This document shows, in pieces, positions 1 through 7,423 of a stretch of DNA of 60,171 nt; positions within the stretch are counted from its first letter, which is position 1; each line of letters begins with the position of its first letter. This DNA is from Nocardia abscessus NBRC 100374. GTDB taxonomy: Bacteria; Actinomycetota; Actinomycetes; Mycobacteriales; Mycobacteriaceae. The stretch spans positions 1 through 60,171 of the forward strand of contig NZ_BAFP01000145.1 in NCBI RefSeq assembly GCF_000308455.1, in the 5' to 3' direction. Under the pieces are notes generated by a model. It was not told the DNA's origin. It saw only the letters and a list, made by a program, of their open reading frames with translations, and made no database searches. A program made the position numbers and the translations under genes.

Positions 1-1
1 G

Positions 2-2515
2 CCGTACCCGGCGGTCGAGATCTACCGGGTGGGCGCGCCGGGGCGGGGGTCACCCGCCGAGGTGCGCAGCGGTACCGGCGCGCCGGAGGCGTTCCCCGGC
101 GCGTACACCGTTCCGCTCGGGAATGTTCCGGTCGTTCAGGGCGGACCCGAAGTGCTCGAACGGATGCACCGCGATCCGGGCGCCGCCCGGACACCCACCT
201 TGCTCGCCGCCGACGCGACCCGGGCCGGGTTACCGACCGGTCCGGTGACCGTCACCGACACACCGATGGATCGCGAGGCCGATTTCGGCCGGGTGGACAA
301 CCACAACTCTGCGCTGCGTGCTCCCGACGACGCGCGCCGTACCCACAATCTGGTGCCCGACTATCCGGTGCCCGGCGCCGAGCTGGTGCGCGGTGAATGG
401 TCCGGCGCGACGATCACCGCGTCGAGTTCGGCCGCGGACGCCACCCAGCTCGGTGGCGCGGCGCCGGGAAGCTCGACCGCTGCCGTCGTCGACGGCGATC
501 CGGCCACCTCGTGGATCAGCAGCGGCATCGAACGCGCCTTGGGGCAGTGGCTCCGGCTCGATCTCGATCGCCCCATCCAGACCGGGCAACTGAACCTCAC
601 CACCAGCTCGGCCGCCATCGGCGACCCGGTCAAGTGGATCGAAGTGCGCACCGCCAACGGCACCGTCTCGGTCCGGGTGTCCGAACCCGGTGCGCCGGTC
701 TCGGTTTCGCTGCCCGCCGGTCGTACCGAATGGCTGACCATCACCGCCATCCGCACCGAAAACGGTTCCGGAGGCGGGCAATTCGGCATCAGTGAACTCA
801 GGCTGGACGATTATTCGCAGCGTAACGCGCCGGTCCGCGTCGACATCCGGCATCGAACGGTGGTGCCGGCTGCCCCGGCGGGCGCGCAGGTGCGGGGCTG
901 GGATCTCGGCCAGGAATTCCCCGGTCGCAGCGCGTGTTTCGATGCGCCCGATCGGGTGCGGTGCAGCAAGGGACTGGCCTTGGCGCCCGAGGAACCGGGG
1001 ACGTTCCAACGCACGCTGACGGTTCCGGAACCGATGTCGGTCGCGCCGGAACTGACCGTCCGCACCAGGCAGGGCCCGGCCCTGGAGGCGCTGCTCACCG
1101 ACAGCGCCCGCCCGGTGGCGCGGGGCAAGGCCGATGTCGGCGACTTGCGCGGCGCCGCTTTCGCCGCGACCGACGGCGATCCGCGCACGAGCTGGACCGC
1201 GCCGGAGGACTCGGTCCGCGAGACCACCGGTGGCAGGCCGACGCTCACCATCGAACTGCCCGAGCCCACGCTGGTGACCGGCCTCGAACTGACCCCATCG
1301 CTCGGCGGCCTGCCCGCGGCGCCCACCTCGGTGACGGTGAATCTCGGAGACGGCCCCCAGGTCCGTGTGCTGGACGACGAAGATCCGGGCACACCCACGC
1401 GGATCTCCCTGCACCCCACCGTGACCGACCGGATCGAGCTCAGCTTGCGGACCTGGCGGCCGGTGCTCGACCAGACCGCGCTCGGCTTCGCCCAGACCCA
1501 GCCTGCCGGGTTGGCCGAGGTGACGGTCCTGGGACCGGACTATCCCGCGGCCGCACCGATGGACCGCGAGATCACCGTCCCGTGCGCACTGGGGCCGACG
1601 ATCGACGCGGGCGGGCGGACGCTGCGCACCACGGTGACCGCCACCGTCGGCGAATTGCGCTCCGGCGCACCCGTGCCCGCGCGGGTCTGCGCCGACGACG
1701 CGACCGAGCCGCAGGCCGGCACACCGGACGAACTCGCGCTGCCGCAGGGCCGGGCCGACGTGGCGGTCGGGCCGACCGACCTGTTCTTCGTGGATCGGCT
1801 CCGCTTGCACCGCGCCGGGACGGAAGCTCCCGCCCCGCCCGGCTCGGAGGCGGGGACCCGCCTGCTCGTGCTGCCGCTGAGCACCAACGTCGGATGGCGC
1901 GCGACCAGCGCGGACGGACGCGTGCTCGAACCGGTGGTGGTCGACGGCTGGCAGCAGGCCTGGCTGCTGCCTGCCGACGCCACCGGACCGGTGACGGTCT
2001 CTTTCCCGGCGGACCGCTGGTACCGCCTCGGCATCTTCGGCGGCCTGCTGTTGCTCGTACCACTCGCGGTCCTGGCCATCCCCCGTCGTGCGCGGCGGGA
2101 TGCCGCCCCTGCCGAGGCGGGCGGAGCCGATCGGTCGGATCCGCGCACCGAAGCGCCCCGCACCTGGGGCCGGCGCTGGATGGGCGCCGTGGGGCTCACC
2201 GGCGCGGCCACTGTCATCGCGGGTCCGGTGGGCGCGGGCGCGACGGCGATCGCCTTGGCCGCCACCCGTTTCACGCCGTATCTCACGCCCCGAGCGCTGG
2301 TCGTCGTGGCGGGCGTGGGCACCACACTCTCCGCCGCGGCGCTGTCCACCGGCCCATGGCGCTCGGGTAGCGAATATATGGGTGGGTCCGTGCTGGTGCA
2401 GCTGCCCGCGTTGATCGCGATCATCGCGGTGGGCATCGCGGTGCTGCCGCGACGTGCCGAACGCCCCCGGTCGAACCGGTCCGACGACCCGGGTTCCTCG
2501 ACAGCCGAGCACTGA
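2..2515 (+). CDS. aftD: AftD-type alpha-(1->3)-arabinofuranosyltransferase, C-terminal part (5' end outside window)
   Basis: The open frame runs in from the left edge without a start, so only the last 837 or so residues are present. The visible part has two discoidin (F5/8 type C)-like carbohydrate-binding stretches. The first is around the motif DGDPATSW (codons about 160-190) and the second around DGDPRTSW (codons about 380-420). A hydrophobic C-terminal region follows, with membrane segments after RWYRLGIFGGLLLLVP and two further helices. This layout fits the extracytoplasmic end of AftD, which adds arabinofuranose branches to arabinogalactan and lipoarabinomannan at the cell membrane. Downstream genes match the mycobacterial aftD neighbourhood as I remember it. 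The glycosyltransferase core is not visible, so the assignment rests on the C-terminal architecture and context. Confidence 0.85.
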   Translation, partial: PYPAVEIYRVGAPGRGSPAEVRSGTGAPEAFPGAYTVPLGNVPVVQGGPEVLERMHRDPGAARTPTLLAADATRAGLPTGPVTVTDTPMDREADFGRVDNHNSALRAPDDARRTHNLVPDYPVPGAELVRGEWSGATITASSSAADATQLGGAAPGSSTAAVVDGDPATSWISSGIERALGQWLRLDLDRPIQTGQLNLTTSSAAIGDPVKWIEVRTANGTVSVRVSEPGAPVSVSLPAGRTEWLTITAIRTENGSGGGQFGISELRLDDYSQRNAPVRVDIRHRTVVPAAPAGAQVRGWDLGQEFPGRSACFDAPDRVRCSKGLALAPEEPGTFQRTLTVPEPMSVAPELTVRTRQGPALEALLTDSARPVARGKADVGDLRGAAFAATDGDPRTSWTAPEDSVRETTGGRPTLTIELPEPTLVTGLELTPSLGGLPAAPTSVTVNLGDGPQVRVLDDEDPGTPTRISLHPTVTDRIELSLRTWRPVLDQTALGFAQTQPAGLAEVTVLGPDYPAAAPMDREITVPCALGPTIDAGGRTLRTTVTATVGELRSGAPVPARVCADDATEPQAGTPDELALPQGRADVAVGPTDLFFVDRLRLHRAGTEAPAPPGSEAGTRLLVLPLSTNVGWRATSADGRVLEPVVVDGWQQAWLLPADATGPVTVSFPADRWYRLGIFGGLLLLVPLAVLAIPRRARRDAAPAEAGGADRSDPRTEAPRTWGRRWMGAVGLTGAATVIAGPVGAGATAIALAATRFTPYLTPRALVVVAGVGTTLSAAALSTGPWRSGSEYMGGSVLVQLPALIAIIAVGIAVLPRRAERPRSNRSDDPGSSTAEH

Positions 2516-2640
2516 CCGCCCGTACCGCTCACCAACCGACGGCGTCGGGCACACCGGTGAGCGCACGCGGTGCGTCACCGCTCGGTAGCACCTCGATTCG
2601 CCATGCGCCGCAATAGCACTCGTTGCTAACGTGACCATGC

Positions 2641-3141
2641 GTGAACACCTGTGCCGAATGCGGTTTCGTCTACGACTTGGCTTCGGCGGCGGACGTGCCG
2701 TCGCTGGCGCGGGAGCACGCCGTGGAATACGCCGACCTGCTCGGCGCCGACAGCGGCAAGTTACGGCAGCGCGGCAAGCCCGAGGTGTGGTCGCCGTTGG
2801 AATACGCCTGCCACGTCCGGGATGTGCTGCTGGCTCAGCGTGAGCGAGTGCTTGCCGCCCGGCGTTCGGACAACCCCACCATCACGCCGATGGGCCGGGA
2901 CGAGCGAGTCGAGCACGACGGCTACGCCCAGCAGAACCCCGCGGACGTGGCCCGCCAGATTCGCGACGCCGCCCTGCTGTTCGCGAACGTGCTGGAGCGA
3001 CTCGGCGACGACGACTGGGAGCGGACCCTCGGCTTCCCCTACCCCGAGCCCGCGGATCGTTCCCTGCGCTGGCTGGCGGTGCACACCCTGCACGAGCTGC
3101 GCCACCACCTGCTGGACATGCACCGGCAACTCGACGGCTGA
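2641..3141 (+). CDS. DinB family protein
   Basis: 166-residue protein with a GTG start. It begins with a short CAEC cysteine pair. It has the three spaced histidines typical of the DinB/YfiT four-helix metal-binding fold: one in YACHVRDVLLAQ (about residue 60) and two near the end in HTLHELRHHLLDMH. Family members are metal-dependent thiol-transferase-like enzymes of mostly unknown substrate, and this is probably a cytoplasmic enzyme. It lies 125 bp after aftD and is convergent with the acyltransferase gene that follows. The actual substrate cannot be inferred. Confidence 0.8.
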   Translation: MNTCAECGFVYDLASAADVPSLAREHAVEYADLLGADSGKLRQRGKPEVWSPLEYACHVRDVLLAQRERVLAARRSDNPTITPMGRDERVEHDGYAQQNPADVARQIRDAALLFANVLERLGDDDWERTLGFPYPEPADRSLRWLAVHTLHELRHHLLDMHRQLDG

Positions 3142-3159
3142 CCTCGCACGGGCCGACGA

Positions 3160-4344
3160 TCAGGGGGCGGGCTCGGGTTCGGGAGTTCGCCGCACCCGGT
3201 CCCTGTGCCGGACCCAGCGCCGCACCGGCTCCTCCACCAGTGCGTAACTGGCCGCGGCGACCGGAAGGGTGATGGCGGCCGTGAGCACCAGGACGTATCC
3301 GAAGTCCCCCTGGAAGGGCAGGATGCCGAACACCGGGAACACGATCGACAGCACCGCGAGGTGCCAGATGAAGATGCCGTAGGACCAGCGTCCGAGCGTC
3401 GCGGCCACCGGCGACTCCAGCCAGCGGTGCCCGCGCGCCGCCGGGTCCCGCAGCACCAGCGGTGCGAGCAACGCGAACCCGATGACCGCGCCCAGGCCCA
3501 TCTTCACCACGTACTGCCAAGGTTCGGCCCGGGTGAGCCCGGCGGGGCCGGCCAGATCGGTCGCCGCGAGCAGGAACGCGACGGTCGCGACGGTCCACAT
3601 CAGCGGCTGATTCGCCCCGATTTTCCACCAGCGTGATAGCCGAACGCTATGTTCGGCGAGTTCCGCGAGGAGCATGCCCGCGGCAAACCAGGGCAGATAA
3701 CCCGGCAGCCAGTTGTCCGCGTGAATCGCGTCCGGAGTCGGCACCGGAATGAAATTCCAGCCGAGGCTGACGACGGCCGACGCGAGCAGCACCGGCACCC
3801 GAAGGCGCGCCGCCGGTCCGCGCAGGCGCACCAGTGCGAACGCCAGCAACGGCAGCACCAGATAGAAGGCCACCTCCACCGAGAGACTCCACATCTGGGT
3901 GAGTCCGTCGGTGAGCGTCAGGGGTACGAACACCTGCAGCAGCGCCAGGTTCGACACCCAGACCCGCAGGCCCGCGGTCCCGGCGGCGCTGGGCAGCAGC
4001 ACCAGGACCGCGCACACCACGACCCAGTACGCGGGCAGGATGCGAGCCGCACGATGCCGCAGGTAGTAGCCCACGGGCGGGGCGGTGTCGAGCCCGCGCG
4101 CGGCCGCGGCGTGCGGGCGCCACAGCAGGAACCCGGACAGTGCGAAGAACACCGCCACCGCCATGTCGAACCGTCCCCACACCCGGCCGAGGACCGGCGT
4201 GTTCGAGGCGCCGGTCTGGAAGGCGACGTGGGTCAGCAGCACGCCGAGCGCGGCCATCCCGCGCATGCCTTCCAGCGCGGGCACGAACGAGCGCGGGCGC
4301 ACCCGTTCGGTCGCGGGCGCGGCGGTGGGCAGGGTGGCGGTCAT
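3160..4344 (-). CDS. Acyltransferase 3 family integral membrane protein
   Basis: 394 residues from the ATG at 4344. A longer in-frame reading to 4482 adds a polar, unlikely N-terminus. The protein opens with FVPALEGMRGMAALGVLLTH, the hallmark first helix of the acyltransferase-3 (OafA/YrhL) family, with the conserved His at its end. About ten hydrophobic helices follow, with a conserved loop containing GFLLWRPH. Such proteins O-acylate cell-envelope carbohydrates. In M. tuberculosis an acyltransferase (Rv0228, from memory) is in the same place and orientation next to the DUF3068 gene, so envelope glycan acylation is likely. The acyl group and acceptor are unknown. Confidence 0.88.
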   Translation of the reverse strand: MTATLPTAAPATERVRPRSFVPALEGMRGMAALGVLLTHVAFQTGASNTPVLGRVWGRFDMAVAVFFALSGFLLWRPHAAAARGLDTAPPVGYYLRHRAARILPAYWVVVCAVLVLLPSAAGTAGLRVWVSNLALLQVFVPLTLTDGLTQMWSLSVEVAFYLVLPLLAFALVRLRGPAARLRVPVLLASAVVSLGWNFIPVPTPDAIHADNWLPGYLPWFAAGMLLAELAEHSVRLSRWWKIGANQPLMWTVATVAFLLAATDLAGPAGLTRAEPWQYVVKMGLGAVIGFALLAPLVLRDPAARGHRWLESPVAATLGRWSYGIFIWHLAVLSIVFPVFGILPFQGDFGYVLVLTAAITLPVAAASYALVEEPVRRWVRHRDRVRRTPEPEPAP

Positions 4345-4547
4345 CGATCTCCAGTCTGCCGTGCGAATCCACAGTTGATAACCCGACGTTTCAGATTTCG
4401 CGTTAGACTCGGGCGATTTCTGGGCCGTTTCCGGCCTCGACGCCGCATGGTACGACATCGGACTGTTAGTGTCGGGGCTCACGAGTGCCGCGGCATGCCC
4501 GCAGTGCTCTCGGAGCGACCTGCTGTTCTACGACGAGGAGAGTTTGC

Positions 4548-5699
4548 ATGGCACTGAGTGCCGGTACCAGAAGGACGGTGGCCTGCCTGCTCGTGGGTCT
4601 CGGCGCGTTGCTGATCGTCGCCGCAATCATGATCCCGACCTACACCGTCGACAAACTGGCGAAAACTCCCCTCGATCTGGAGATCACCACGATCGCGACG
4701 AACCAGCCGGGTGAGGACAGCCTCGTGCTCGACTCCAAGTCGCTGACCGCGCCGGAGGGTTCGGCCAAGGTCGACACCAACGTCCCCCTGGTCTCGCAGC
4801 GCTTCCTCACCGTCGAGGACCCGGCCGACGCCGAGCAGATGACGGTGCAGGCGGGCCAGACGCTGCGGCGGATCGACAAGCAGGGCGACACCGGCCTGCT
4901 CACCGCGAGCATCGACCGGGTGACCATCGACCGCGTGACCGGCGAGCCGGTCGCCACCGACCCCAACGGCTCGATCGCGGTGTCGGCGAACCTCGAGGGC
5001 CAGAGCATCGCCGAGCCGGTGCAGCACACCGGTCTGCAGTACCGGTTCCCGATCGGCACCGAGAAGAAGACCTACCCGTACTTCGATCTCAACGTGCGTA
5101 AGACCTACGACGCCAACTTCCTGGAAGAGACCGAGATCAACAACACGAAGGTCTACCACTTCCAGATGTCGGTCCCGGCCACGAGCCTGTGGGACGTCGT
5201 GCAGGCGCCGACCAACCGGCTGAGCCTGCCCGCCGCCAAGTGGGGTGTCGAGGGCGGCGAGGCCCCGGTGACCATGACCCGCTACTACACCAACACCCGC
5301 GACCTGTGGGTGGAGCCGGAGACCGGCACGGTGGTCAAGGGTGGCGAGGCGCTGCACCTCTTCTACTCGCGCACCGCCGACAAGCCGGAGGTCACCGCGC
5401 TGAAGTCGCACCTCGTCTTCGACGAGAACACGATCGAGTCGCAGCTCGCGGTGGCCAAGGAGAACATCGACAAGCTGTCGCTGTACGGGCGGGTCATGCC
5501 GATCATCCTGGGCGTCCTCGGTGTGATCGCCCTGATCGCCGGTGTGGTCCTCGGTATCCGGGGCGGCTCGGCTCCGACGCCCGCGCGTGCGGGCGGCGCT
5601 CCGGGCCAGCGTCCGAGCGGCTCGGCTCCCTCCCGCCCGGCCCCGCGCGGCGGCGACGACGCGCCGACCGAGCAGATACGCATCAACAAGCAGCCCTGA
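4548..5699 (+). CDS. DUF3068/PorA family membrane protein
   Basis: 383 residues from the ATG at 4548, which has a GAGGAG ribosome-binding site 8-14 bases upstream; an in-frame start at 4485 is less likely. It has an N-terminal membrane helix (TVACLLVGLGALLIVAAIM), a long extracytoplasmic domain, a second helix near the C-terminus (IILGVLGVIALIAGVVLG) and a Pro/Arg-rich tail. This is the DUF3068 layout. Homologues in corynebacteria and M. smegmatis (MSMEG_0317) have been linked to lipomannan maturation and lipoarabinomannan synthesis; here that role is inferred from family and synteny. The gene is divergent from the acyltransferase and ends at a strong hairpin. Confidence 0.88.
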   Translation: MALSAGTRRTVACLLVGLGALLIVAAIMIPTYTVDKLAKTPLDLEITTIATNQPGEDSLVLDSKSLTAPEGSAKVDTNVPLVSQRFLTVEDPADAEQMTVQAGQTLRRIDKQGDTGLLTASIDRVTIDRVTGEPVATDPNGSIAVSANLEGQSIAEPVQHTGLQYRFPIGTEKKTYPYFDLNVRKTYDANFLEETEINNTKVYHFQMSVPATSLWDVVQAPTNRLSLPAAKWGVEGGEAPVTMTRYYTNTRDLWVEPETGTVVKGGEALHLFYSRTADKPEVTALKSHLVFDENTIESQLAVAKENIDKLSLYGRVMPIILGVLGVIALIAGVVLGIRGGSAPTPARAGGAPGQRPSGSAPSRPAPRGGDDAPTEQIRINKQP

Positions 5700-5715
5700 C
5701 CGGCTGAATGCCCCT

Positions 5716-5755
5716 GAATTCGGCTCCCCCGCCCACCGGCTGGGGAGCCGAATTC
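5716..5755 (+). terminator. Intrinsic-type terminator after the DUF3068 gene
   Basis: A perfect 14-bp inverted repeat pairs 5716-5729 with 5742-5755 around a 12-base loop, 16 bases after the stop codon. No long T-run follows, as is usual in high-GC actinomycetes. It could serve both converging transcripts. Confidence 0.75.
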
Positions 5756-5771
5756 GTTGCGGGGGGGCGCT

Positions 5772-5885
5772 ACTCTTCGGCAGACGCGAGCGGATAGGCG
5801 ACCGGCCCCCACTCGGCCATCGTTCGGTCCAAGTCGTCGCACATCAGGGAGATCTCGTGGCGGGGCGCGCCCTCGACGCTCCTAG
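5772..5885 (-). pseudogene. Possible relic of a VOC (glyoxalase-fold) family gene
   Basis: On the minus strand directly downstream of the flippase, an open stretch with no start codon reads APRHEISLMCDDLDRTMAEW and then hits a stop. That phrase resembles the helix-strand region of VOC/glyoxalase-family proteins, which often contain HEISLMCDD(I/L)-x-x-T(V/M)AE. About 35 codons survive, so this would be a decayed fragment and not a gene. The identification is from motif memory only. Confidence 0.35.
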
Positions 5886-5895
5886 GCGGTGCCGG

Positions 5896-7131
5896 TCAGC
5901 CGACCGGGCGCAACGGCTCCGGACGCGTCGAGCGGTCGGCCGCCCGCAGGACGACGACGGCGACCAGGACGGTGGTGGTGGCCGCGACCGATACGGCCGT
6001 GATGATCAGCGCCGGGATCGAGCGGGCCAGCGACAGCATCAGGGTGACTTCGACGGCCAGCCCAAGCCAGGTGACCAGCGCCAGGGATGTGCGATCGACG
6101 GCGATGGCCGAGAGCACCGCGCCCTGCAGCACGGCCAGCAGCGCGCCGTGCAGCGCGAAGACCCACAGCAGGCCCTGGATCGGCGCGTAGTCCTCGCCTG
6201 CCAGCAGCGGAGCGACCGGCGCGGCGAGCGCCGCCCCGAGCACCGCGATGAGGCCGATTCCGCTGAGCACCGCCAGTGCCGCCCGGATCGCGCTCGCCGA
6301 CTGCGTCGGCTGGGCCATGCGCGGGTAGAGCACGACGCCCACCGCCTGCGGCAGCCAGAAGGCGATCTTGGTGGCGATGGTGCCGAGCGCGTAGCGGCTG
6401 GCGTCCACGTCCTCGAGCACGATCCGGACCACGATCAGATCGGCCGACGACAGCGCCATCAGCGCCGCCTGCACCTGGGCGGCCCGCAGCACCGGCAGCA
6501 CGCCGGGGGCGGCGGCGATCTCGCCCGGGTCGACTACGGCGCGGGCGCGCGCGGACTGCGCACCGGCGACGAGCCTGGCCAGCAGCGCCGCCGCCGCGAT
6601 CCCGCACGCCGCCGCCCACAGCGCGAGCGTCGCGCCGCCGCCCAGCGCGAGGACCACCAGCGCGGGCGTGACCCGGGCGATGCCCGCGCTGCCGAGCACC
6701 ACGCCCAACGCGCGAAACCGCTTGCCGCCCTGCAGCACTCCCTGCTCACCGGACAACAGCACCAGCGCGGGGGCCGCACCGAGCGCCGCGGCCGTGGCGG
6801 CCACCCCGACGTTCAGCGTGAGGGCTACCAGCGGCACCAGCACCGCCGCCACCGCGGCCACGATCACCGCACACCGCCATTGGAGCCCGCGCAGCGCCGC
6901 CGTCCCCGCACCGCGCACCAGTTCCCGGGCGACCACGTTCTGCAACGCCAGGGCGGGTACCGCGCACAGCAGCTGCACCGCGAGCAGACTGGCGAACTCG
7001 CTGTACCCGGTGACGCCCAGCCATCGTCCGGCCAGCAGTTGCAGCAGGTATCCGGCGACGTTGGCGGTCATCGCGCCCGCCGTCACCCACGTCAGATCCG
7101 CCACCACAGGTAACCGACGGACAGCAGACAC
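5896..7131 (-). CDS. Polysaccharide/lipid flippase-like membrane protein (MATE/MOP superfamily type)
   Basis: 411 residues from the GTG at 7131, which is preceded on the minus strand by GGCGGGGGAG, a strong ribosome-binding site. The in-frame extension to 7542 is rejected because it runs through a gene relic. About twelve hydrophobic helices follow an N-terminal segment reading GYLLQLLAGRWLGVTGYSEF, typical of Wzx/MurJ-like transporters that flip lipid-linked sugars. It sits between the DUF3068 gene and a large envelope membrane protein. It is absent from the corresponding M. tuberculosis block as I recall it, so it may be a lineage-specific addition. The substrate is unknown. Confidence 0.8.
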   Translation of the reverse strand: MSAVRRLPVVADLTWVTAGAMTANVAGYLLQLLAGRWLGVTGYSEFASLLAVQLLCAVPALALQNVVARELVRGAGTAALRGLQWRCAVIVAAVAAVLVPLVALTLNVGVAATAAALGAAPALVLLSGEQGVLQGGKRFRALGVVLGSAGIARVTPALVVLALGGGATLALWAAACGIAAAALLARLVAGAQSARARAVVDPGEIAAAPGVLPVLRAAQVQAALMALSSADLIVVRIVLEDVDASRYALGTIATKIAFWLPQAVGVVLYPRMAQPTQSASAIRAALAVLSGIGLIAVLGAALAAPVAPLLAGEDYAPIQGLLWVFALHGALLAVLQGAVLSAIAVDRTSLALVTWLGLAVEVTLMLSLARSIPALIITAVSVAATTTVLVAVVVLRAADRSTRPEPLRPVG

Positions 7132-7164
7132 GCTCCCCCGCCTCTCCGGGTCTTCAGGCTGTGC

Positions 7165-7390
7165 AGTCAGGTGACGCTGTCGCAAGCCACTCTCGGCGCG
7201 AGGGCGGCTGGCTGCACTGTCTTCGAACCACCGACCGATGACGCCCGGCACACAATACAGCGTGAGGTCGGCGTCCTGGTAGGCCGACTCGAGCCGGCGA
7301 GGGTCGTCGCCGATTCGCCGAGCGGGCCGGGCGCGGTTGGCGAATATCCGCGCGAGGGACCGAACCGGACTTCCTGGTCGCTCGCTCCGC
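7165..7390 (-). pseudogene. Inverted, frameshifted copy of the 3' end of the adjacent large membrane-protein gene
   Basis: Read on the minus strand, this segment resembles the nucleotides at about 9400-9540 on the plus strand. PGPLGESATTLA matches PGPLGASAMTLA. After an apparent 1-base deletion the match continues in another frame as YQDADLTLYCVPGV against YEDADLALYRVPGV. The rest of the paralogue is absent. It fills the gap between the flippase start and the start of the intact copy, and is best read as the remnant of a second, divergently oriented paralogue. Confidence 0.65.
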
Positions 7391-7423
7391 GGCGGCGGGG
7401 ATCGGGACGTACAGTGCTCAGGC

